A stretch of 64,000 nt of DNA from NCBI RefSeq assembly GCF_030463535.1, contig NC_132878.1, positions 38,231,761-38,295,760 on the forward strand. Reading direction: 5' to 3'. The translations under genes were made by a program, and so were the position numbers. Origin of the DNA: Salminus brasiliensis. Taxonomy: Eukaryota; Chordata; Actinopteri; Characiformes; Bryconidae. A model generated the notes under the pieces. It saw only the letters and a program-made list of their open reading frames with translations, did not search any database and was not told the DNA's origin. Of the stretch, positions 50,465 to 61,619 are shown one piece after another (positions within the stretch are counted from its first letter, which is position 1; each line of letters starts with the position of its first letter).

Positions 50465-50705
50465 TCTGTAAACAGGTGGGCGGCGTCCTGTCGTGCAACC
50501 TCAGCCCATTGGGCGCCGTCTCTTTGTCCAGGTCCACCAGCTGCCAGAGGCCCCTCCCCCTGTCGTCACGGCGATCGAGGCGAAGGCGGAGCCGGACACT
50601 CTGCACGCCCAGGACACTCGGTATCCAGGAGACAGCGGAATCCTCCAGATCCCTGCCACGCAGTCTCATTCCCTCGGCGGCACGCGCTCCAGCCCAGACA
50701 TTACA
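50465..50705 (-). CDS. scml4: Putative upstream scml4 exon encoding a degenerate MBT repeat
   Basis: The minus strand carries a strong acceptor (TTTCTGTCTCCCTCAG, AG at 50707-50706) and the donor ACAGA|GTAAGA (GT at 50464-50463). The 241 nt are open as 80 codons plus 1 nt. The frame contains GMRLRGRDL, then VLGVQSVRLRLRLD, then LWQLVDLDKETAPNG. This follows the MBT repeat 1 pattern of Scm proteins (GMKLEARD.., VIG....RLRLRLD, FWRLVD....P.G). Two extra residues precede LW, and the C-terminal part of the repeat is not recognisable. The exon leaves at phase 1, matching the AT-hook exon at 31804 so that the frame runs through S-L-M into it. Using the Met at 50669 would give about 479 residues. 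The antisense frame is also open but lacks splice support. The link to scml4 is inferred from strand, position, phase and family. Confidence 0.68.
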
Positions 50706-50858
50706 CTGAGGGAGACAGAAACACACACAAAAAATATATAAATCTAATCATCAGAAACATCAAAATCTGAACAAATACTATGAGAGATTCTGAACGCTCA
50801 AAAAGTGCACCTTCATCAGTGCCATTCTTGAAGAGAAAAGAGATGGGTGCACTAATGA

Positions 50859-51081
50859 ATCATTGCTATGCATGGCAACCGTTTCCAAAGACAAACTGTT
50901 GTGCAGGAGGGGCACCGGCATGAGAAAGTGGGCCAAAGCAAACAGACAGGCTACAAAATGTAGCATTCCTCTTGCAACAAAGCAACACCCACCAATGACG
51001 TTGTGCATTCAAATCCCATGATACATTCACCTCCCTTATGCTATGCACATCTCAGCCTTAAAGCAGCTCTACACATACAGG
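50859..51081. repeat. Duplicated segment (copy B) on the far side of the MBT exon
   Basis: Shares TCATTGCTATGCATG, AGGAGGGGCACCGGCA, AACAGACAGGCTACAAAATG and AGCAGCTCTACACAT with copy A in the same order and orientation, offset by about 1.05 kb. The MBT-like exon lies between the copies. Confidence 0.75.
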
Positions 51082-51543
51082 TACATTCACCTTTAAAACT
51101 GAGGATAAGCCAATTAAAAGTTGGGATGAAGCTCCCAGTGCCTCAGAGCAGTCCATCTCTATCCTATCCTGAGCTGTTAATTAGGTATTTCCTACAGCTA
51201 TTTGCTCCTCTTCACATCAAAACAACCGCGCAGCGGAACAATGCAGCCACCTGATTGACCAACAGATTCAAAAATTGCATGCAAATTGGAAAACTGCGCT
51301 GCACAAAGGAACCATTGTTGAGCCGAGTCTAAACTGTTTGCCCCGTGGGGCAGAGCTCATTTTTCTGCAGATTAAATAGGAAGAAGTGGACAAGGCTCTT
51401 CCTCTCCTGTCTTCTCTTCTTTCAACATCTCCCTCTTCCATGCAGTGCACAGGCTTAACGCAGTATCTCTGGCCAAAGACCAAAGCCAAATCTACCTATG
51501 TGCCGAAACAAAGCCGTTCTAGTAACACCTTACTTGTACCTTC

Positions 51544-51898
51544 CTACATAACACTGACATACACTTCCTAAATAATCATGCCATAAACATGACTTCAAAA
51601 TGTTATACCATAAACATGACAAGTCATTCCAAGTCATCTTGGAGCATTTCTATTGGTCCGTTCATATTGTCCGGAATTTTGACACAATGTAACAAATTAC
51701 GGAGATAAAAGGCTTTTGCATGACAGCGACCAGTAATTGTCATGACACAATATGTCCAATATTTGTCATGACAGTTACCAGTAATGGTGATAGGACACTG
51801 TTCCATCTCTGCTCTGGACAATCTGTCATAACAGTCTGCCATAAACATGACATTTGCCATGGCCTGTTTATGGCATGGTTAAGTCAGTGTTATGTAGC
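51544..51898. mobile_element. MITE with terminal inverted repeats
   Basis: CTACATAACACTGAC at 51544-51558 is repeated inverted at 51884-51898 (GTCAGTGTTATGTAG). The interior is rich in 'catgaca/tgtcatg' palindromes and has no coding frame. Confidence 0.7.
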
Positions 51899-52079
51899 AG
51901 GGCTCGCGTAAAGATTCACTGCCATTCCATCATCTTTCTGAGGAGCGAATAAATCCATTTAACATAGAAAGGTTCCTAAAAATATGACAAGTTATGCATT
52001 GCTCATTCATTTTATTTGGAGTAATGGCTCATAAATGATGTAACATCAAAACAAGGTTAAAAATGCATTTCCGGGCTCA

Positions 52080-52370
52080 GAGTGGCTCAGCGGTCTAATG
52101 CGCTCCCACTATGACTTGGAGGTTGCAAGTCATGTCGCTTTCCAGGTGGGTAAATGGCGCTCATTGCCCTCATCACTATTAAAGCAAAGTTGGTCGGTGC
52201 AGGCTTCTGCAGGGCTGGGGACCCTGTGCCTTTCTCCAGGCATGGCAGCTGCCTGGTGACACCGCATCAGGAGCAGTTTGAAAGGGGGCGTGTATCGGAG
52301 GAAGTCTTCACCCTCCTAGTGTCGGCAAGATTTCTAGTGCTATTGGGAGCTATGAACAGGTGGGTTTAAA
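52080..52370 (+). repeat. tRNA-derived SINE, well preserved
   Basis: A-box-like GTGGCTCAGCGGTCTAATGC at 52091, B-box-like GGTTGCAAGTC, body GCTGCCTGGTGACACCGCAT and tail TTCACCCTCCTAGTGTCGG. It looks like a tRNA head but is not a tRNA gene: the cloverleaf does not close. Confidence 0.7.
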
Positions 52371-53989
52371 AAGAATGCATTTGCACATACCTAAAGCAAA
52401 TGTAATTCCTTTTTTAAAAAGGTTGCATGGAGTCAGGGTATCACCACCGGACTCACTACAATCTGAAGTCATGAAAACCAATAAAGTGGAGAATGCGCAG
52501 ATTTGACTTAATGAAATGGAGTGGGCCCATTTCCAACTCTCAGACACAAGGTTTTGATTATGCTCTTATAAGCGAAAAGCAGCTGCAGGAGGGGATACAT
52601 TTAATATTAGAGAGTGGTGGACGGTGGGCAGGGTGAACGCACATGCATAACATTAGAAAAGGAGAAAGGAAAGATAGTAAAAAGACAAAGGAACTCTGTG
52701 GTGGTGTCCAAGCTTACTCCTGCTATGGAAAACTGAAGACCATATTCTATTATTCCTGTAAAGGATCACATACGGTCACTTATTATGCCCACCATTCCTC
52801 ATAAAGCAACTGCTAGGCTTTCTTCACGTTTGAGAGAACCTTTCTCAATGACCCCAGCTTTCATGAAAAGACATTACATGCTGTCTTATCTCAGAGCTGT
52901 GTATAAAGGAGGGGAGAAAGCTAAAAGCCTCCTCTGTTGCCGGTAGAGACAGTCGGAGAGGAGGAAGGTCATTTCAACAATGGCCTTGTGTGTTTTCACT
53001 GTTAATGCTTGATAGGAGTTGGGGACCTTAGTGATGACTGGTCATCTGACGGCCTGTCAGAGAGCATTTGCCGTGGGTCCCTGACTTTGAAACTGGGGCG
53101 AGTGATCCAAAAGGCCGAAAAGCTTTGTAGGCCAAAAAGACCGTCGTCCAAAGGTGGAGCTTACGCCCATACATTTTTCCCCATTTAAAATAAGACTAGT
53201 CAGCTAATATGAATATTACTACACAGGTTACAGATGTTCTAGCTAGCTAACAGGCACTATGCACTATACAGCTTATCCATTGTTTGTCTTAGAGGTTAGT
53301 GTTTGAGCCAGGCAGCTCACACAGGCTAAACTAACAGGTTCAGAGACAAAGTACTGTATGTTACTTGAGCGGCACAACACAAGCTTCAAAAGTCCATGCT
53401 TAAGCGGGACTTGAGTAATGCTGCATTTAAGTGGTGTTCGAAACTGGGAAATACAGTTTGTACCATTTGTAAATTCCACTCGAACAGCCAGTGAAGTGGT
53501 ATTCACAAGTGGGAAACTCTGGATTCCAGATTGTTCTGTATGTTCTTAAAATCAGTTTTGTTTTGATGCTTCAAAGCTTAGCTGACTAGTATTAATTCAC
53601 TTCATTAATTCAATTATTTGAGTGTTGGTAAATGACTCAGTGTCAGTGTTTTGGGATATCCCTTGGACCTCCATGCTTAGCAGGTGGATCTTCAGACAAG
53701 CTCTTGAACAGAGTTGAGTTGTACTAGTTGACTAGTTAACCATCTAGTAAACACAATCCTCCGATGAGCACTGGAATGCAGCATTAGTGTTCAATTAACA
53801 CCCTAGCTTGTGCTAACTTGTGCTTACCTAATATTACAAAGTACACAGTAATTATGCTAATACTGAACAAGCTTGATAGTCTTCCAAGTTCTACATTGGA
53901 CACCACATATACCTATTGTTAGAACTGTTGATATAAAAAAATCTTAATTTTAAACATTTATTTTAAAGGGTTTTAAAATGTATTATTTA

Positions 53990-54240
53990 GCAACAATTGC
54001 TGCTTTGCATCAGCTGCCGGAGCCTGAGAGAGCACAATTGGCCATGCTTTCTCTGGGCGGTTATATTGCGCTCCAGTGATGCTTCAGGGGCAGTTTGAAA
54101 AGCGGAGGTGGCCGACTGCACATGTTTCAGAGGAAGCATGTGCTAGTCTTTACCCTCCTAGTGCTGGGAGCACTGCAAGTGATGGGGAGAGAGTCCCAAC
54201 GAGTGGGAAGGGAAATGTGGGGTAAAAATTATTTAAAAAG
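53990..54240 (+). repeat. SINE, 5'-truncated
   Basis: CTGGGCGG.., GGGGCAGTTTGAAAAGCGGA, TTTACCCTCCTAGTGCTGGG: same family as 52080 without the tRNA head. Confidence 0.65.
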
Positions 54241-54922
54241 AAAAAATTAGCAACCCACTCCACAATGATTTTTGTAATTTCTTATTACAAAAGTCATTTA
54301 CCTGAACATCACAGCTGAGACTTTAGATCCAGCCCTAATCCCCCGACTCGATCCAACTAATTATTGTCTTCGGAAGTATTTGAGTGGCTAAGTGGGGTGT
54401 GTTAGATTTGGGTTGGAGCTGAAACCTGCAGGAAGGTAGCTCTCCCGTAGGAGGGTTTGAAACCACTGATCAACAGCGATATCAAGCCATTCTAATGGCA
54501 TGAAAAATGTGACCTAAAAGTCTCAGACCTGATTGGAGCATTGCTCAGAGCGGCACTAGAAATCTTATCACTATTAAAATCTGAACATGGAAGAGAATAA
54601 GCCTCGCTGCGTATCTGTGCAGCAATATGAAGAAAAAAAAGCATCAAATCTGATCTTTTCTTCTGGTTAGGCCACAATAAATGAGGCGCTGCAGCAGATG
54701 TATAAAGTTTTCATACCATGTCTGCCCTTCTCTTTAACCCTTTTAGCGAGGGTGGCAGCTTGTCAGGGTTTTGTTATTGATGTTTATGTATTTTTAATCA
54801 TATTTATTTCCACTTGCCCTTGCAAATGGTGAAGAGGGGAGCATGGGCATGTCAGCGAGGCACTGACATGCTCCAAATTTAAACGTTAAAATCCACCGTG
54901 GCCCACACTCCCACTTGCGTTC

Positions 54923-54925
<3 letters not shown>

Positions 54926-54958
<33 letters not shown>
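54926..54958. repeat. (CA)n microsatellite
   Basis: An uninterrupted CA run. Confidence 0.9.
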
Positions 54959-54962
<4 letters not shown>

Positions 54963-55439
54963 AAAACACATACCCCAAGGGGGCAGGCTTATATTCCATA
55001 AAGGGAAAAAAAGACGGATGACGAATTGACAGACAGTAGTGGGACAGGCAGAACACGGCAGCAGAATATTAACAGCCAGAGGGAGCTGGTGCAGCATCGG
55101 AGACGAGCCAATATAACAGTCTAAAAAGCAAGATGCCTGGATGAAAAGGAGAACTCTGAGCCACTGTGATATATTGATCTAAATATGGTGATGCAAGTGC
55201 TTTGTTTGTGGAACGTCAAAACCAATTCTAATGACAATCAATAAACCATGCGCTCGTCTTTTGAGTAAAATACAATTCTCTGGCTATTTTCAGAGACAAA
55301 GCTAAAACAAAAAAGAAACTACACTTTGCTGAAATGCAGCTTTCATAGGACGTACATAATAACACCTACATAATAACAAGTCTTGACAACTCACTTAAAC
55401 CTATATTTAACATTTTCTCTTAGTTGTTTAGTGTCAAAT

Positions 55440-55745
55440 TTTCATCTTTTTCTCCCAGTTTGGTACTGCCAGTTAACCCGCCCCTCCATAGCTCCCTCTA
55501 GTACTAGCAGTGCTCCCGACGCTAGAAGAGTGAGGACTTATCGCATGTCTCCTCCAATACATGTGAGGCCAGCCAACCATCATCATCATGGGTCCCCAGA
55601 CACCTGTGCCAGCCAACACCACTTAAGAGTGATAAGGGGGGAGAGCACCATCTAACCACACAGAGAGCAAACTGTGCTCTTTCAGACTCCGGCCGTTGAT
55701 GGCAAAGCAGCATGGCTCGGGATTCAAACTCACACCCTTAAACAT
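55440..55745 (-). repeat. tRNA-derived SINE copy (reverse)
   Basis: Collinear with 4085-4400 (TGGTACTGCCAGTTAACC, CACTTAAGAGTGATAAGG, CAGACTCCGGC) and ends in GGGATTCAAACTCAC, a reversed B-box. Confidence 0.65.
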
Positions 55746-57289
55746 TTCTTTAGGGTTTTATTTATTAATGCTTAAGTAAATTTAGCCCAGTTCTCATGTA
55801 ATCATAAGAGCTGACTCCTGTACTTTACTTAACCATTGCTGTACAATGACAGTCGCTGGTCATTTTTATACATACGTGGTTTTGTGTCATTTGTAGTCAT
55901 TTTAAAGCACCATAATATGGGACATGTATGTATACAAGTGTTAGTGATTACTTAGTGAAGCTATTGCAGACGATTCCAGGCTTGCAGTTGCTCTCAAGCT
56001 AGACGACATGATGCAAATGATCTAATGAGCCAAAGGATAGCCAGGTTACAGCCCACCTCAATCTCGCATAGATCTCATCTAGGCCCTATGTGCAGTATTC
56101 AAACCAGATGGGGCCCAAGCTTAATCCCTCCTGGTCCCATCACTTGTGGGTCACTGGTTGGCATCCATATTTGGAGCCAACATGGAAAACATAGGACAAA
56201 ACTTTCTGGTTTCCATTTGGGCTACCCATGCAGACCCCACATGGGCATGATATCTAGGTTATAGTCATAATGAAATTGCAGTTGAAAATTAGCAGCTATA
56301 TGTTAATAACATGTCTGTAGGCTACAGGCTACATCCTTCCCACTTAGGATCATTAGTGTTATCTTCCACTCCAAATGTAGTTCTTCTAATGGCATTGCTC
56401 AAAGCACCTTTATTTTTGAAGAATGTAGTATAAACTATTGCAGCTGCAGATATTTTTTTTATACAGTACCTGGACAAACTATCTGCAGTGTATCTCAATG
56501 ACTGTGTGTGCTTCCGCTCTCCATTAAACAGCATATAGTGTAACGTATGTACAAACAGCACACTGATAAAACTCCACTACCAACAGCTCTGGATAAACAT
56601 GATGGAGCACAGCAACGCTAGCGGCAGTCTCCAGCATTTGCAGGCCACAGACCTACATTCTGTTTCCCTCCATTTGCTCAAAATAAAAACAACACCCTGT
56701 TGCTAATGTGAAGCAGACCTGTGGCCTGGGGCCTCCACAGCCCTGCTGCTAATGTTGCTAAATGTATTTTTGTCCTTGTGCCTGATGCAAATACGGGACC
56801 AACGCTTTTTAGGTGGGGAACAATGTATACTGCCCACGGAGGCACTTGTTGATTGGACACAACTGCTGTTTTTATCAAAGCCTACTTTGTCTATTCTAAC
56901 AGTTACAACTGCTGTGTAAGAACTACAACCCCTCCCTAGCCCCTCCTCACCCTCCTTACTTCAACAGTGATAAAACACCAGATAACAGTATTAAGCGTAA
57001 TGGGCCGGGTGCTAGCTAGTCCCCCAAGACATTTGAATTTCTCTATTGGCAGCTGCCGTATTCAAATATGCATATCTTTTCCTCGACTACCATCTAGGTG
57101 CAACAGGATTCAGGATCACAGGGTACATGTGTACACTGGGGAGACTTACCCATGCCTGTTTATTGGTTTAAGCATTGGCAGAGAAGGCTAAGTGGCTAAG
57201 TGAAGGTTTAGTCTAGACTCAAACACAAGACTGCACCACTCAAATCAAACCTTCTGTTCACTGGATGAGATTTGCAAGCTTTCACAAAA

Positions 57290-57935
57290 GTGATCAAGCA
57301 CAGATCTTTCAAAGAACCTTAGATGTACAAAACTGACGGTAGTACCTTTGACTTTTTCCATCAATGAAAAGAGACCATCACAGGGCTCACTCCAATGACC
57401 AGATGGAGCAGTTCTTGTTTCAGTGATTTTTTTAAAGATTAGATAACTAATGGCCCAAAATTATTTAAAGATGGGACTAATAACAACCAAGCGAAGACCA
57501 CGAGACCACCAAAACTGTCCCCATCTGATAAACAGCACTGAAGAAGAATGACAACTCAAGACTGTGGGTCTGAAAGGATGTGGAGCTGACCAAGAAGCTC
57601 TTTTCTCTTTTCTAAGAAAAGACAACAGATAAAAATGAAGAACATCAGTAAATCAAACTGCTGAAGCTGCTGCTGTTCTCAGAACAGTGCTCTAGCCACC
57701 TAAGGGTCCAGACCTTTACGTCACTTAATGTTTTTGGGATGACTTGGAGACTTCTTAGCAAATTATTAGCAAAAACAGCAAAACAGTGGTCTTCTGGTCA
57801 GAGACTGACCACTCACTGCTGAATGGACAGGAGATGACTAACACAAAGTATGCACAAAAAATAAGCTATAGTCTCTAACTGTACACCAACAAGGTAGGTG
57901 AGTCTAATGAAGAGGTCAGTGGATTAACTACAAAT
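57290..57935 (+). mobile_element. Decayed mariner/Tc1-like repeat
   Basis: Blocks 'gctgctgttctcagaacagtg' near 57668 and 'tttgggatgacttggaga' near 57733 sit where a mariner-type SPDLN..WD region would be. 'agtctctaactgtacaccaacaag' near 57872 matches the 7074 copy. No frame is intact. Confidence 0.5.
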
Positions 57936-57989
57936 GTCCCCACTGTCCTCCTTACGCACTCCCTGCCCTACAGGTCTACAATCATGTCA

Positions 57990-58335
57990 CTTCAGGAGCA
58001 CATCCAGGCTGGGGAACAATGTGTGAATCACTTATGTGTCCAAAAATTTGTGGACAGGACACCTCAAATCAAATCCACAGTCACAAATGTGGGTTAGAGG
58101 GGTATAAAGCCCTCCACAGCATTGGGTCTGGAGCAGTGGAACTGTGCTCTCTGAGTTCATCCAGTATCTTCGTGATGAACTGAAGCGTCATTTGTGATCT
58201 AGAACTACTCGTCCGACATCAGTACCGGAACTTTCTAAAGCGCTTGTGGGTGAATTCAGATCAAATCAAACCCTAACAGCAATGTTCCAAAATCTAGTGT
58301 AACACCATCTCTGAAGGGTAGAGCAAAGATGGCAC
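57990..58335 (+). mobile_element. Family A repeat, divergent copy
   Basis: GTGGAACTGTGCTCTCTGAG, CATCCAGTATCTTCGTGATG, CTAACAGCAATGTTCCAAAA then TCTAGTG follow the order of the 34870 copy. Confidence 0.55.
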
Positions 58336-59299
58336 ACATATTTGGCCACATGGTGCCACTCAGTTAGAGAACATGCCTGAAGGTCAACAGGAGTTCACTA
58401 TTTACTACCCTTTCAGAGAGCGGGGCAGTGGTTCTTACCCATATGGTGCTTATGATAACTGTAAACATGTAATCTTGTTTCGGAAAGGCTCAAGAGCACC
58501 TCATGACTAGGCCTTGTTTTTCAATCCTTATGAACACACTCACAGCTCATCTCTAGAGGCTTGTTTGGTCCAATAATAAAGACTTTGTGTATCCCCTTAT
58601 TCGCTCTGGCAGGCTGCCTCAGGGTCTCTTCACACAGCCCACTGCACAGTGTTTATGTGTGTGATTGAGACCAAGTGAACACGGAATGCGGATCTCTATC
58701 TAATGGGCTTCTACTTTGACCACACTCAACCTCGCTTTCCTCCGAAGACATCCCCGCATCTGATCATCGTCCTACAGAGCTGTTGAGCCAGCCACATTCC
58801 TCTGAGAACAATGGTTTAAGGCAATGTGTTTAGGTGCTCCAGTCGGAAAAGCATCTTGCCTTTTACCCGCCTCTCAGTGATTTCTCTTGGCCGTGTGCAA
58901 AGGCCTACAGGACACACTGGGAATTGTTGACAAGGCAAATGCAGCAGCAGCAGCAGCAGCAGAGCAGGTGGGGCCTGGACGGTCCCGGGAGAGCGCACAG
59001 CTTTCCAGAGAAAAACAACCGCACTGATTAGACTGCAAGCTGAGTGTTTTCGCCACACTTATCACACACAGCGGACAGTGGCACAAAGATATCGGAATCC
59101 TATCCTTATCGGTAGATATCACGGGAGACTGGCAGATAAGATATCTGACATATTACAAAATTTGTCTGATAGTTATCCAAATGACACTCTTTTTATTGTT
59201 CTGATTCAAGCTAGTGCACAGCACAAAACATAGGTTTTTCACAAAGCAACAGACTGTTTGCAACTTTATGGTAAAAAAAAAACAAACACTAGTAACACC

Positions 59300-59500
59300 C
59301 AACCGACCACCTGGGTTACCACAACAACAATTTAGCAGCACCCTAGCAACCACCTGGGATACCATAGCAACCAGCCAGCAACTGCTTAGCCACCCCATAG
59401 AAACCACCTAGGATACCATAGCAACCAGCCAGCAACTGCTTAGCCACCCCACAGAAACCACCTGGGATACCATAGCAACCACGTAGCAATTATTTGGAAC
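59300..59500 (+). repeat. Minisatellite of about 60 bp
   Basis: The unit 'ccacctgggataccatagcaaccagccagcaactgcttagccaccccatagaaa' is repeated roughly three times with small changes. Confidence 0.85.
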
Positions 59501-60333
59501 AATACACCAACCACTTAGCAAAAACACCTAGTTTTACCCTAGTGAGCACGCGGCAAATGCACTTTTCTAATTAAGCCAGCTAAGCAGGTAGATGTAATCC
59601 CAATTTCGATTAGATTATTTATTGATGGGTGTGTCTCTAATTTTGAGTTTCGGAGCAGAAGCTGGTACTTTAAAGTTGAGGAATTCCACCATTTATTCAC
59701 ATTTTCTGCATAATTAAATGGTTGGGATGTAAACAGTCATCTTGGGTGGTTTGGAGAGAAATGCTGTTTCAGAAAAACTTACTGAATAATTATTTATTTA
59801 TTCATTCATTTATTTATTTGACATGCAGATTGTTGTAAACACTAATGACTGAATGTGGTCCTCCTGCCAGTAGTTTTTACCATCTAGGATTACATATAAA
59901 AGAGAACATGTACTTGTATCTTTCACAGGTGGTTTAGGGTAGTAAATAAAATCGCTATATCCGTGTTGTAGACATTGTGCTTTTTTAAATCATCCTCCAC
60001 TGTACAGAAATCAGACTGTAGGTAAGATTCCCTAAAAGAAACCATTTCACCCCCAACCACTGTCAACGACTTTGCTTCAGTCTGAATGATCCTGACCTTC
60101 CCCTTCAGACTTCATTCAAGCATCACTTCAGAAAGAGGCCCTGCATATGTTGGCTAATAATGACATAAAATACATGAATATACCCACGTTACTGCTTATA
60201 TTCGCCCCAGACAGTCCCTTTCCCACACGCAGCATGTTAGCAATCGCCAAGTACCAGCTTCCGTCCTGCTCCGTTCCGTCAACTTGGCGCGCTCGAGCCT
60301 CCCTCGTCTCGTGCAAGCACGTGCGACCCGCCG

Positions 60334-60336
<3 letters not shown>

Positions 60337-60371
<35 letters not shown>
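60337..60371. repeat. (AC)n microsatellite in the distal CpG region
   Basis: An AC run inside the CpG-rich patch; further CT (60517-60540) and AC (60547-60571) runs follow. Confidence 0.9.
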
Positions 60372-60372
<1 letters not shown>

Positions 60373-60404
60373 CACGAATCTTAAACTTAACCCCCATACT
60401 TTAC

Positions 60405-60541
60405 CTCAGTCGCTCATCGCTCCCTGGTTAGCTCCACACACACACAACACACACACTCCGGGCTCTGTTCCCCGGCTTCCCCGCTCCGCGCGCGCTGTCG
60501 CCGATTCCGGCTTCAACTCTCTCTCTCTCTCTCTCTCTCTC

Positions 60542-60572
<31 letters not shown>

Positions 60573-60640
60573 TCCTCGGTGCGTTGTATTCCTCTCTTCG
60601 TTTGGTCATTATCACTGATTTATGTCTGAATGTATTCAAA
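60405..60640 (-). other. Candidate noncoding first exon from the distal island
   Basis: The minus strand from the CpG patch ends at a reasonable donor, GAG|GTAAAG (GT at 60404-60403). The short ATG frames here stop quickly (for example ATG AGC GAC TGA just before the donor), so any exon would be 5' UTR. The upstream limit is arbitrary. The support is composition and the donor only. Confidence 0.22.
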
Positions 60641-60902
60641 TGCAGCTTTAAAGCGTCTGCAGTAACACGGAAATCAGTGGAAATACCCCGCGAGGACAGA
60701 AATACAAGCCTGCCGGGGTGTGCTTTTATTTAAATAATTATTATTATTTAATTATATAATTAATGAATTAATTAATAAATACATTTACATATTTAACTAT
60801 ACGTTTTCATCATCTCCATAAACGTTACAATTTTGTAAATATTCAATTTGATATAATCACAGGTATAATAGGTCCCCGGAAAGAGCTAAATACAATGTCT
60901 AT

Positions 60903-60928
60903 TCTCTCTCGCTCTCTCTCTCTCTCTG

Positions 60929-60962
<34 letters not shown>

Positions 60963-60964
60963 AC
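60903..60964. repeat. (CT)n(CA)n microsatellite
   Basis: A CT-rich run then a CA run between the two CpG-rich patches. Confidence 0.88.
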
Positions 60965-61143
60965 CCCTCAGGGGATGTGATTAAGCGGAGGGGCCGCTCG
61001 GGATTTCGGTGTGGTCAGGTAGGAACTCCTACATGGAAAACTCTGCTGGATCAGGTCAGAGCCGTTTAAGCGGCGTGTTTATCCCCTGTCAGTCCTGCGG
61101 TGAGCGAGCGCAGAATAGGACCACCAACCCACCAAGTCATGTG

Positions 61144-61600
61144 AGAGAGACAGAGAGGGACAGAGAGAGACAGAGAGGGACAGAGAGAGACAGAGAGAGA
61201 GACAGAGAGGGACAGAGAGAGACAGAGAGGGACAGAGAGGGACAGAGAGAGACAGAGAGAGACAGAGAGGGACAGAGACAGAGAGGGACAGAGAGAGACA
61301 GAGAGAGACAGAGAGGGACAGAGAGAGACAGAGAGAGAGACAGAGAGGGACAGAGAGAGACAGAGAGGGACAGAGAGGGACAGAGAGAGACAGAGAGAGA
61401 CAGAGAGGGACAGAGACAGAGAGGGACAGAGAGAGACAGAGAGAGACAGAGAGGGACAGAGAGAGACAGAGAGGGACAGAGACAGAGAGGGACAGAGACA
61501 GAGAGAGAGAGACAGAGAGAGAGACAGAGAGGGACAGAGAGAGACAGAGAGAGAGAGACAGACAGAGAGACAGAGAGGGACAGAGAGAGACAGAGAGGGA
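61144..61600. repeat. GACAGAGAGG-type minisatellite with higher-order structure
   Basis: About 460 bases built only from GACAGA, GAGA and GGGA words. Both strands are open for about 190 codons because the motif contains no stop; the encoded peptides are pure low complexity and no gene is inferred. A longer block repeats with a period of 138. Confidence 0.92.
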
Positions 61601-61619
61601 CGACAGACCGGGTCTGACC

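Larger units (their letters stand above)
50706..60404 (-). other. Region between the MBT-like exon and the distal CpG island
   Basis: No further exon recognised. It contains copy B (50859), a MITE at 51544-51898, SINEs (52080, 53990, 55440), a Tc1-like fragment (57290), family A (57990) and a minisatellite (59300). Confidence 0.5.
60230..61130. promoter_or_regulatory. Distal CpG-rich region, candidate alternative promoter
   Basis: CpG density rises sharply at 60230-60530 (CGCGCTCGAG, GACCCGCCG, CGCGCGCGCTGTCG) and again at 60960-61100, with CA, CT and AC runs between. It lies about 10 kb upstream of the MBT exon on the minus strand. A possible first-exon donor on that strand is ACTGAG|GTAAAG, with the exon ending at 60405. 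It could instead serve a plus-strand gene running out of the window; no coding exon downstream supports that. Confidence 0.45.

Noticed and set aside
52085..52160. Possible tRNA gene
   Set aside because: A- and B-box-like motifs are present, but the stems do not pair and the downstream body matches other SINE copies in the window.
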